Shown here one piece after another: positions 37,715-47,404 of a stretch of 64,000 bases of DNA. A model generated the notes under the pieces. The model made no database searches and had not been told where the DNA came from. It worked only from the letters and a program-made list of their open reading frames with translations. Source of the DNA: Stichopus chloronotus (Eukaryota > Echinodermata > Holothuroidea > Aspidochirotida > Stichopodidae); NCBI GenBank assembly GCA_021234535.1, contig CM037843.1:23963911-24027910 (forward strand), read 5' to 3'. The position numbers were made by a program, and so were the translations under genes. Positions within the stretch are counted from its first letter, which is position 1. Each line of letters opens with the position of its first letter.

Positions 37715-38085
37715 ACAGTTTACAAGGTTTTCACAATTTGACCCCTGTTGATTCCAAATGACCTCTGACCTCCACTAAAAACAATAGGCTTCTTCTACTC
37801 AATGTGTCGAGTTTCCCTTCTTGAGATGTTGTGTGTGTTAAAATGGTTTTCACAATTGACCCATGTTGACCCCAAATGACCTTCGACCTCAGCCAAAACA
37901 ATAGGGTTCTTCTTCTCAATGAGGTACACCTACATACCAAATATGAGATTTGTCCAAGCTTCCCTTCTTGAGATATCGTGTTTACATGGTAGGGTGTCAC
38001 GGTCATACACACACAGACACACAATACACCCACTCCCATACACGCATGCATGATTACAAAGGTTATGATTACCATCAAAGCCAAA
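37715..38085 (+). repeat. 145-bp array, locus 2 (two monomers) with tail
   Basis: Two monomers of the family at 27365: CAATTTGACC near 37734 and CAATTGACC near 37853. The 119-bp step shows an internal deletion in the first monomer. The same junction (TAGGGTGTCACGGTC, 37989-38003), an AC-rich microsatellite (38006-38042) and the tail (GCATGATTACAAAGG) follow. The tail inverted repeat at 38061-38082 is the best preserved of the three: GGTT a TGAT tacc ATCA a AGCC. A 167-codon minus-strand frame spans it but merely translates the repeat. Confidence 0.85.
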
Positions 38086-39514
38086 TGAGTTAGAGAAAAA
38101 ACCCTCGCATTCATGTGACGAGCTATAGATACAGGGCGACCCATGTAGGCGATGACTTGACTTTCTTGTCTACGCTCTAGTCTGCAACAAAGGCGTATGC
38201 CAACCATCCTCAGGCTGCTGTCACTTCTTACCAATAAACTGCTCTTATTTTAAGTAAACATTTCTAACATACTCCAAACTTTTGACTTTGTGTATGATCC
38301 ACATCCCTCAGTCAGGCGTTATACCTGTGCCCGATACGTCTGGCCTTTAAACTACTTGTGGATCCGCTGTGCACTGGTTTTTGGGGAGGGGACTGACTGC
38401 GGAAAGTTTTAGCACAATTTATTTACCATCGAGTTATGTAGTTTAGTACTGTTTTACATCATACAGCTATCGATATTCGATGATTGCGCGTGCGTGTCAA
38501 TCTTACGAAAACCAAACTGTAACCCCGTTTAAATCACGAATGCCCGGTTCACACTTAAGAAAGTACCCGTACTTCCAGTCCACAGATAAGATTAATTCTC
38601 GTAGTGTACTGACGCTTGCGTAACTCCTACTTCAAGTTCGAATCCGTTTTCTTGCGTTCTTAGCAAATGTAACGTGAACGCTCGCAGACTTAAGTGGTTG
38701 ACCCCAGGTACTGAGGATTGACTGGCCTATCTTAGTGTAAACAACTGATTTGACCTTCTCACGCCTGCGCAGTGTGTTAACCCCACAAGCGTACTCAATC
38801 CCGGTCTCGCGGACGTAATAGGAATAAGAACGAATGTGAACAAGGCCATAGTCTCTGAAGTCGAGCTTACTATTAACCAATACTATTTGCCACTTCATGC
38901 ACCCCCTCCTCAGGCCCCACCGGTTGTGAGCAATAACAAAGACCTTTTTCTCTAGTGTAGCCTTTTTCCCCCCATATTGTGGCCCTTTTCATGATTCAGG
39001 GAAAGTTCTCAGCGACGGCTCAAAGCATATCAGTGCCATATGCCGTATTCCTATCAGAGGCAAGTTTTATTTGTTGGGGATTTTCCCGCTGCTCTTTTCG
39101 CATAATCAACTCTCCTTATTTACGTTGTCATGTGAAGTATATTGAATATATCAGTCAAATTTCATATTCCCAGGGTTTATATCAGCTTGGATCTTGTTTT
39201 GTTTGAACTTTTCACTAGTTTACACTATCAGACTATGGGTGCCCAGTCGTACCTTCCCTTTACAATTAAGGTTTTTCTTTTCGGTTCGGAGGTTAGAAAA
39301 AAAAACAGCAACTCGTTACTCATCACGCGATCGTGCTAAGCTTTGTTTTAATTAATCAACGCCCTCGTGTGTACTTCTCTGTGTGCATCATTTGTAATGA
39401 GTAATTATGTACAACACACAATCAAGATTTACTGTCCGTTGTCGAGTTCCACTGGCCGACGTAACACGCCCCACTCAACATAGCGGTTTATGTTGTAATA
39501 TGAGGGGACCACAC
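38086..39514. other. Noncoding DNA
   Basis: No gene seen. GTTCGAATCC near 38636 resembles a tRNA B box, but I find no A box or arms around it. Frames are under 90 codons. Confidence 0.5.
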
Positions 39515-39867
39515 TTAAAGGGGAATAGGGCGTTTGGTTTAGAGAAAACATCCATATTTTTGAAATCAATGTTTGTGGACGTAGAATGATAGATTATTCA
39601 AAATAAGGAAGGGCAGTAGCCTTCTTTTCAAGAAATAAGCTTTTCACAAATAGAAATTCAGTTATTTCTTACTCAACACTAATTTGTTCACCCAAACTTT
39701 TCAAAATTCAAATGATGCATCTTCCATTACTCATCTCATGCATAATGTTTTGAGGAGATTAAGCTTTGGTAGGTGTTTATTTATGAGACTGGATGGTTTA
39801 ACAATGACTAAAGCTACTTCTTTTGTATGTCATGTTGGTGTATTCTAAACGCCCTATTTCCCTTTAA
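39515..39867 (+). mobile_element. Miniature element, family M1, best copy
   Basis: A 353-bp element with terminal inverted repeats. The left reads TTAAAGGGGAATAGGGCGTT and the right is the reverse complement of TTAAAGGGAAATAGGGCGTT. Outermost TTAA on both sides could be a TTAA target duplication (piggyBac-like habit), but they may equally be part of the repeat. The interior is AT-rich (AGAATGATAGATTATTC, AAATTCAAATGATGCATCTT) and noncoding. Other copies: 10162-10500, 55292-55622 and a minus-strand copy at 50060-50286. Confidence 0.85.
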
Positions 39868-40956
39868 AGTTCTTCCCTGTAGCTGATATATGCGTACATC
39901 ACGCGGGTATAGGCTAACACTATAAATACATCAACTTCGCCTAATGAAAATCTAAAACATAGCCTAGCCTACAGTTTGTTTTTATACAGCAAACAAAAAG
40001 TCGCCGACAATGTCCTAACGTATCGTAACACACGGCGGCGGTTATAAAGTAACATATAGGCCTACGATATGAATATCCGCATCTTGTATACGCAGGAATA
40101 TAATATGAAAGAGAAGGACACAAATTTTCCATTCTATTGTGGCACGTAATTGCCAAAGGAATGAAAGAAATACATTCACGTGTTCACAATTCAGAGAATA
40201 CGTAAATGCCAAATAAGGACGATTACGAACTGTGAGATACGGCGGATACTGCATATACGCAACGTCAAACCCTGAAGACATGAGATGTCAACCACGCAGC
40301 ACGTTGCGTGACTATTCATCTGCGCTTATATGCACGGTGTTCAGAGTTCATGCGACCTCTCAACATTGTTCAATTCACCATGGACGCCTGGCGCCAACAG
40401 TTGTCAAAAAGTACGATAGGACTCAATAATGCCGTGAAACATTCCCCCGTGCATTTTCGACGTCAGCATTTCGCAATTTGAAAGGAAAAGCTATGTTTAC
40501 AGTAGAAGCCCATGCTATCAGCCTAAAAATGGTAATATCGTAAATGCGTGTAGATTCTTTTTTTTTTTCTCTCCTCCCTGTCTCAAATGTTCTAAGACTA
40601 GATTAGATTTCGGACAATATTTTGTTTGTATGATACACATTTCATCATGTAACTCTGTCACTGCGTCAGTAGGTATGACATTATTTCATGATCAAATAAT
40701 GATGGTAAAAAAAAACAAAAAACTGTACTGTATATAAAAGGCAGAGAAAGAGGTGAGGGTCAAGGAGAGGAAATAGATAAAGTGAAAGAACTACTTTCTT
40801 TTAAGATTGCACCACACTGCCACATCGGTTGCGATGTGGGTAGAGGGGGGGGGGGGGGCGAGTGCGGTTTGATCTAAAACTGCAATCTTAAGAAGAAAAA
40901 ACAAGTGTTGTTAACAGGAAATGTAAAGCACGAAACTTCATAAAAATGTATAAATG
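39868..40956. other. Noncoding DNA
   Basis: No gene seen. A TATATAAAAG phrase (40731-40740) looks like a TATA box, but no downstream transcript feature is visible. G14 run at 40845-40858. Confidence 0.5.
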
Positions 40957-41093
40957 TTATTACTATTACTACAATTGCTATCATCACCATCATTAATATC
41001 ATTATAATGGTCTGATCATTGTTAATATTATTGCAATATTATCAACATCATTACCATTGTAATAATAATAATAGTAATAACATAATATAATAA
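40957..41093. repeat. Imperfect ATT/ATC triplet tract
   Basis: Interrupted TTA, ATC and AAT triplets over about 135 bp. Simple-sequence DNA. Confidence 0.75.
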
Positions 41094-41787
41094 CTGCGAC
41101 ATCCGCAATGGAGGAGCACTTCGTAACTCTGCAGAATTTAGGAGTGTAGCTCGGTTATCATGTCAGACACTGGAAAAAGAACTGGCAGTGCCTATGTAAA
41201 CACTCTTCTTAAGTTATGATTACAGCAACGGCTGTGTCACAGTGGGCCACGTACTACATATGATAAGGTACTGGTAGTCCTGCGTAGTATTAGCGCATGG
41301 TCAATAGCTAATATAGCTGTTACGTAATCGCGACTTTTCTAAGAACCAGATCGACCACTTCACACGTTGTCTTGTACTTCTGTGTAAGCAAATCGATCTA
41401 TCCAATATGGTGTGAAAGGTTAGAAACTATACCACGTTCCGTAGGCCTGGGTCTACTTCAGAAAGTTTAAAATGTCCATGTGCGAATGTCGCTGATGTAA
41501 CCATAATTTAAGTCTTTATCGGAGTCTGAATTATACTTCTTTAACTTAGAGATTGCCATTTATTTTTGATCAAATGTTTGCATAAATCTCGCGCACATAA
41601 ATCGCCTAAAGGTGATTGGTCGTCTTATTAATACGTCATCTGACGTCAGTCTCTGCTAACGTTACCTAGGTTAAGGTTACTGTCTCCCAAGTAGGCCCAC
41701 TCGTGTTCGGTGGTATACTGTTATGGTGAAGCGGTCCACAGACACACGCGCGTACCTATGTTTCGTTGCTACGTGCAAAGAGTGATC
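41094..41787. other. Noncoding DNA
   Basis: No gene seen. TGACGTCA-like phrases occur at 41632-41647 (CRE-type half-sites) and a short AATCGCC/GGTGATT inverted pair at 41602-41619; no promoter context supports either. Confidence 0.45.
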
Positions 41788-41892
41788 AGATAGATAGACA
41801 GATAGACAGACAGATAGATAGATAGACTGAAATACAGATAAACAAACAGATAGCCAGATAGATAGAAAGATAGATACATAGATCGATCGATC
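41788..41892. repeat. GATA/GACA microsatellite
   Basis: GATA and GACA tetramers with interruptions, ending in GATC repeats near 41881-41893. Minus-strand Ser/Tyr/Leu-rich frames here are translated repeat. Confidence 0.92.
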
Positions 41893-41893
41893 G

Positions 41894-42135
41894 ATGGGGG
41901 GAGTGGCGAATGAGGTAGAGAAGAAAGGAAGGTGGGTGGATGGAGAGATGAAGAGAGGGAAAGAAGAGAGGAGAGAGGACGGGGGGGGGGGAACTGGTGA
42001 CATGGAGGAGGGGAAATCGATGGAACGGGTACGGAAGAATGAACTGAACCCAGAGCGGAAAGAGGAAGATTTGAGAGCACATGGAGGAAATGGAGGTGAA
42101 AGAAGGAAGACAAGGAGGGTGGTGTGACTGGAGAG
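41894..42135 (+). repeat. Polypurine-rich tract
   Basis: About 240 bp composed largely of A and G on the plus strand, including G11 at 41981-41991. Several long minus-strand Ser/Pro-rich frames (up to 157 codons, running into the GATA repeat) result from the bias. Confidence 0.75.
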
Positions 42136-43394
42136 ATGGAAAGGAGACAAGTAAGGAAACTAGGAGCACAGGAAATGGTTAGTGTTAACATTTCGATGTA
42201 CATTTTGATGATTCAAAAAACCGCGTAGATTTTCCCTAAAGGCTGATCACGGTCGAGAACCGTGACCGGCATCTCAACGGAAGTACGACGACAAGTGAAA
42301 ACCTCTTTCTAGTTATATTTCGCCTTCTGGACAGCTCTATTTATCAATACCACATGCAACCCCCTACGAAACCAGAGTACTTTCTGCACGCCCACTCAAC
42401 GCTGTACAATTACCAAACGCTTACGAGTACCCTCTCAGTCCGTGTAAACATCCAGCTCCGACATACCGACCACGTATCGCCATATCCAATGACAGAACAG
42501 CGTTAAAGAAACATATTGTGTTCGAATTGGAAACAAGTACTAAATGATAATAGCAGAATGAAAATACCACTTGGCCTACAGTCTCTGGCGAAATAATTGG
42601 GGACAAAAATTATATTTTCTGACATCATCGCTGTTCGACATCTGCAGTTTGTCGTAATGAAGGCGACGCCGAGAACTTGGTGCATTGTAGGACGGTGTCC
42701 ATACAGAACAACATGTAAACAAGTTAATGATTCATCTGAATAGAACAAAACGAGTTTGGCAATACTGTATATCTCCTAGAATGAAACATCAACACTGATG
42801 AATGTACGTTGTCGTCTTTACCCAACAAAGGCAATCCATGCTGCTTTAAACGTAAAAACCTGTTAATTCAATGGCACCTAGCTACCGCAGATGTCGGTTG
42901 ACCTCTCCTAACAAACAGCGGGAATGGTATGGACATGTGTAGGCTCTTACATCAGGAAACCCTGGCGTCAGCACCTAATTAATCAACCGAGCCGATGGTA
43001 AACAGAGAGGAGCTATCGCCCAAATGTGCAACTGTATAAATGCAGGAGTGAACATATTGGACTTTGAATAGGCACGCAGTCATTATGTCGAAAACCTATT
43101 GGTAAAAAAAAATATCTCTTTCACATCTATCAACAGACATATGGGGCCAAGACGCTGCGGAGTGCTTTAGTATAGAGTGCATATCATAAATCTTGGTTTA
43201 TTAGTATCATAAACTTAATACATTAATATAGACCCCAACGACTATCTTAAGGTAAAAGCTGTTTGCTCTTTTTTTTTTCATTTACCTAAACCTGAAGTAA
43301 AGGGAACCAGTGGCTTCCCAACTCCGTAGGTTTCCCATGGCACTGGAAATGCCTTTAAAGATTATTCCTATTGTGGTACCACCAATCAAATTGT
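42136..43394. other. Noncoding DNA
   Basis: No gene seen. A hairpin CACGGT-cgaga-ACCGTG lies at 42248-42264. Frames are 83 codons or less. Confidence 0.5.
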
Positions 43395-43652
43395 CTAGTA
43401 GTGAGTATTATATTGACTAGTAGTGAGTATTCAATGTCATGAGTGCAAGTACAATGTCGCGAGTACGCGTACAAGGGCTGTGCCTATGTTGTGAGAACGT
43501 GTACATGCCCTTTTTATCAGTACGAGTCACAACATTTTGCATAGGCCTATATGCAGATCTTACAAAATCTGTGAGACTAACGAGTGCAAATTCATTCTCA
43601 TCAGTACGAGTACAGACAATTGTGCATATGAGTACCAGTAGGTATTCACTAC
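43395..43652. repeat. Degenerate ~22-bp minisatellite
   Basis: CTAGTAGTGAGTATT occurs at 43395 and again at 43417. Diverged units follow, with AGTGCAAGTACAATGTC, GAGTACGCGTACAA, CAGTACGAGTCACAA and CAGTACGAGTACAGACAA. Spacing decays rightward. It ends close to the 3' side of the SINE at 43690. Confidence 0.6.
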
Positions 43653-43689
43653 AATTCGGAATTTTGAGGATCAGGAAGTCTAAAGACTG

Positions 43690-44155
43690 ATCGTGAATCC
43701 TTTACCACGTTGATCAAGAATCAATACCTGCGAAAATCGCCTCCTCGTTTCGATCAGTATTCAGAGGGTAACAAGGCAGGGGTGAACCGAATATCGGCAT
43801 ACAAATCCAAATCTGCTTCCGGGACCGCCATTTAACGTCCTCATCCGAAGGACGAGAGTGTATCTCCCAGTCTTTGGCCACTTCCCCAAGGCTGTGAGGG
43901 GCAGAGGACCTCAACAGCTTAGCAGCCCATTAGTTGTATACGGAGCAACCTTAGCGGACGAGACCTGAATCGGACAACAGGAACCGAAATTGATTTTATC
44001 AAATAACCCCTTCAGCACCACTGTAAACAGCTTCACTGAACAAGAACGGTAATTTTAGGTCACAGAAAATTTCCAAGTGTTGCTACCGGGATTTGATCCG
44101 GGGACCTAAAGATTGCAAGGAGGAAACTCTTACCACCAAGCTCACCCTCCACCCC
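43690..44155 (-). mobile_element. tRNA-derived SINE with conserved body, minus strand
   Basis: On the minus strand: an A box (TGAGCTTGGTGG, 44133-44144) and a B box (GGATCAAATCC, 44089-44099) about 35 bp apart, with CTTGCAATC at the anticodon-arm position. The body follows: GCCTTGGGGAAGTGGCC, then CTCTCGTCCTTCGGATGAGG, then ACGTTAAATGGCGGTCCCG, then TCACCCCTGCCTTG. The block around GGACGTTAAA..GGTCCCG resembles conserved central domains of broadly distributed metazoan SINEs; I cannot name the domain from memory. A 66-codon minus frame at 43714-43914 is inside the SINE and is not a gene. The 3' limit is approximate. Confidence 0.8.
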
Positions 44156-44397
44156 TTCTGCTACTAATGACTTCATGGAATTTTCATCAGTTGAAAGTGC
44201 AGTGTAGGTACAATTGACAGTGTGCCATAGACATAACGTTGGCCTTCCGAGCGGGTTCATCTTTCAAACCAATTAGTATGGTAGGCCTACAACTAATTGT
44301 TATGAATGAATGACTTCATTACAAAAACAATAGTCGATCACAATGCTTTGCCCTAACCTCGATTTCTCAAACTTTGCAGCCAATTTACAGATGTAAA
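44156..44397. other. Noncoding spacer
   Basis: Nothing recognised apart from a GTAGGCCTAC palindrome at 44281-44290. Confidence 0.45.
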
Positions 44398-44448
44398 CCG
44401 CCCCCGCCCCCGCCCCCCACCCGCCCCACCGTCCCCCGTCCCCCCCGT
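44398..44448 (-). repeat. C-rich tract, G-quadruplex motif on minus strand
   Basis: Runs of four to six C separated by single G, A or GT give at least seven consecutive C blocks in 50 bases. The minus strand therefore fits a G-quadruplex pattern and the plus strand an i-motif pattern. Confidence 0.8.
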
Positions 44449-45005
44449 CATGCTGCGTCCACTAAACATGGTTGGTTGGGCAATCATCATGATCTTATAG
44501 GCTTGTCTAATACAACCAGTGTCGGATCCGTCTACCCCTGAAATATTTTCAAAATTGATCATGCTGTGCCTTGAATATTATATCTCAGGCATGTCACTAT
44601 TGCTCTTCTCGTCACGGTTATGATATAGAAACCCATATACCATATTGAGGGCACTATTTTTTGGGTAAACCCCCTAGATCGAAGACAATCTCAGACAACG
44701 GGTGAGTCTAGTGCAATCCCCAAACAAAAATCCTAGATCCGTCCCTTCTACAACCGTTTGTTGTCTATAACGCCACACTGATTGTCTATATTCGAGGACT
44801 TTTATAGTACAGTAAAGCTTGTCGTCGTTTGTGGAACAGCTTGTCCTGTGTTTGATAATTTGATTCATTTATCCTTTATCATCGTTAATCTGGCAGCAGT
44901 AAATTCAAGTGAAGCATGGACTGATAATCAATGCACAAAGACATTAAATATCGGCTTCTTATCTGCTATGGTATTACATACAAGAAAATAAAATAGGCTA
45001 ATTCT
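44449..45005. other. Noncoding DNA
   Basis: No gene seen; frames under 70 codons. Confidence 0.45.
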
Positions 45006-45549
45006 TTAAAGGCATATTTCACTAACAATTGAGGGGATTCTTAGATGCAAGATAACAATTTCCATTTCAAACCCCATTTTGTTCCCAACTCAAGATATTG
45101 CTATTTGAAGCAAAGAGTTTTCTATTCAAGAAAGATTTCCAGTTGCCTCAAATCAGTATCAGTGGCAAATTAATGCAAGAAGTCTTTGTTTTACTTCGAA
45201 CTTGAAGTCCTCACATAACCTTGAAATTTGAAGCTTATGAAAATTCAAATTTGGTATATTGTAAATTTACCTTAAAATGTTGTTGAAATTAAAGTCATTT
45301 CGCTTAAACTATTTTAATGTTTCATTTAAGACAGTCAAAATCATAAGGAAATACAAAGGATATTCTTGTAAATGTGCCTGAGTGATGTTACAAGTTCAGT
45401 ATTACGCAATGTTTCATTTTGGAATAAATATGTCTTGGTAAAAATCATAACTTCCGAATTGAACATGATGTTGAGATATGATTTTCACGGGGAAAAAATG
45501 GATTTTTTTAAAATTTAATATCAATTTCCTTCAGTGGAACATCCCTTAA
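45006..45549. mobile_element. TTAA-ended miniature element, family M2
   Basis: Ends are TTAA-AGGCATATTTCACTAA on the left and, reading inward from the right end, TTAA-GGGATGTTCCACTGAA. About 10 of 13 bases match after one offset. The 544-bp interior is AT-rich, with no frame of note. The ends resemble family M1 only in TTAA plus A/GGG, and the interior is unrelated by eye. Only one copy is seen here, so the element call rests on the inverted ends and TTAA. Confidence 0.6.
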
Positions 45550-45811
45550 AGTATACCATCTTTGTGAATATGCATGCATACATCGACAAGAGTGTCATCG
45601 GCCCATTTCTCCGAAAGGCACATCTATAGAGGGCAGTGTGACTTTTTTAAGGGTAAACGTTGCAAAGCGGATTTTTCCTTTCTCTGAAGAGACAAAAGAA
45701 TCTGATGAATCGGTGGGGAAATCGAGAGAGATTTTTACAACATAAGGCGGACTTAAAAATCACACACCGTAAAGAAAAAGAGAAGAAAAAGAAGACACCG
45801 CGATGGTGAGC

Positions 45812-45831
45812 TGACCTCTGACCTCTGACCT
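45812..45831 (-). promoter_or_regulatory. Triple nuclear-receptor half-site (DR1-type)
   Basis: Three TGACCT hexamers spaced by exactly one base (45812, 45819, 45826). On the minus strand this is AGGTCA-n-AGGTCA-n-AGGTCA, the DR1 arrangement bound by RXR, HNF4 or COUP-type receptors in animals. The motif match is exact; function is inference, as no promoter or gene is visible nearby, and it could be a 7-bp repeat by chance. Confidence 0.4.
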
Positions 45832-47305
45832 TAAAGTGATTGCGTGTGTACTGAAAAACCAAAAAGATAAGATTATATTTATGTTTGATCTTAACTTTTT
45901 CTTTATTTTTAAATGTACACGAGAGGTTGTACATGAACGGACTATGTCTTTCAATGAAGGAAAATGACAGTAACTACTTCGAAGAGCAACGGGATTGGCA
46001 TAAAAACAGTAAAAAACAGAAATCATATTTGAAAATTAGCCTAACGGTTCTTTCTATAACCGCCTACGTAATGAATATGCAACAGTACAGGTCTCACTAG
46101 TGTATCAAAAACATACACCTCAAGTCGTCGCTCCTTGGTAGGTATTGGGAATTGTAGTATTTGGTGAAAGGAAACACTGTATTTACAAATAAGCTACGAA
46201 CTGAACACAACATTGCGCGTCAGTGATCCTGGGTTGGTGACTGAATTTTCAATACTAGTATACTTCCCATTGGCTCGCTCAAAGAAGAACACAGTTGATT
46301 TGAATGAAAACTGTCAACCACTACATTATCGTATTCTACACTTTTTGTTATGTTAGAAGAATTTGAAATCATATGGCAAAATTAACCAACTGAAACCTGT
46401 TTATTTTCCCAGATTGTCTGAATGGTGTAATTAAAAGCCTTTCCAAAATTTTGGAGATGAAATTTCAATGCTTTTACTTTTTGCCCGCGCACGCAATCAC
46501 TTTAAACGGCAAAGTCGGAATGTAACCTAAACAATTAGCTCGATCAGAGCTGCACGAACAGGCAAACTACAATGAACGTTACCTCTTCCGCAGTAAACAA
46601 ACATCGTGATCGATCTCGCATCGCGCACTTAGGCGCGTTGCACGCAGGAGTTATTTCATTATAGCAGTATAGTATAGTAAGTGACATCGGCCTGGACAGC
46701 TTCGTGGGGGAAGAACAGATGTGAGATGAAATGGGTAAAAATGTTTAATTCTACTACGGAGGTATAGAAACTGCTTCTTTAATGAAGATAATACTAATTG
46801 AAAGATAAATTCCACGTACACGCTAGCACAACTTCATCCTTTTACGGAAGGAGTTCTCACGTGGCTGCAGTACGCGGTAGGTGCACATAGATGATGTTTG
46901 TCGTTTGGTGATCATGTAAAGATTACAAGTTATTCAAATTATTGACGTACTACCAGTTCATCGGTCACACTACGACTTTCAACTTCACTCAAATGCTATA
47001 TAAATATGTAAAAAAAACCTTTCAAGATAGCCATCGGTATGCTACGGACGAACTCTGATCTTGTTTATTTGGAAGAGAGGAGTAGGCATATTATTTTCAC
47101 CTTCGAGATTGTAAACATCCGCTCTGACAAAATAGTCCGAGCAATGCGTCAGTTTTTTTTTCTAATGGCGAAGAAAACAAAACACGAGCAGACGATATCG
47201 TGTTATGATCAATGACTACGACGTTACCAATATAAAGAGCTTCAAAATATACTAGTAAGACAGCTTGCTGGAAGGAGTAAAAATGACTTCATGACTTCAT
47301 GCTCG
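45832..47305. other. Noncoding DNA
   Basis: No gene seen. A comparatively G/C-rich and CpG-containing patch lies at about 46560-46660. Frames are under 75 codons. Confidence 0.45.
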
Positions 47306-47404
47306 GAAGCCACACATTTAGTGGTTCGTGGTATGCGGGAAAAGGAGTGACGACACGTACTGCTCACAGTGTAGCCGTACACAACTTAAAATCGCTCCAA
47401 ATTT
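47306..47404 (+). repeat. Dispersed repeat C, copy 2
   Basis: The partner of 32473-32562: GAAGCCACACATTTAGTGG at the left and CACAACTTAAAATCGCTCC at the right. Diverged in the middle. Confidence 0.45.

Noticed and set aside
37731..38234. 167-codon minus-strand frame, the longest in the window
   Set aside because: It runs through the two 145-bp monomers and the AC microsatellite; the same peptide phrases recur where the repeat recurs, and the repeat length is not a multiple of three.
38630..38645. GTTCGAATCC phrase suggesting a tRNA or SINE B box
   Set aside because: No A box at the expected distance and no arm pairing on either strand.
40731..40740. TATATAAAAG as a core promoter
   Set aside because: Common by chance in AT-rich DNA, and no downstream coding or transcript feature is visible.
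41677..42203. Overlapping Ser/Pro/Leu-rich minus-strand frames of 127-157 codons
   Set aside because: Three frames are open at once over a GATA repeat plus polypurine tract, which is compositional bias rather than coding.
43714..43914. 66-codon minus-strand frame with natural-looking composition
   Set aside because: Lies inside the body of a tRNA-derived SINE.
44080..44160. Possible tRNA gene on the minus strand
   Set aside because: A and B boxes are present but the acceptor and other arms do not pair well and a SINE body follows directly.
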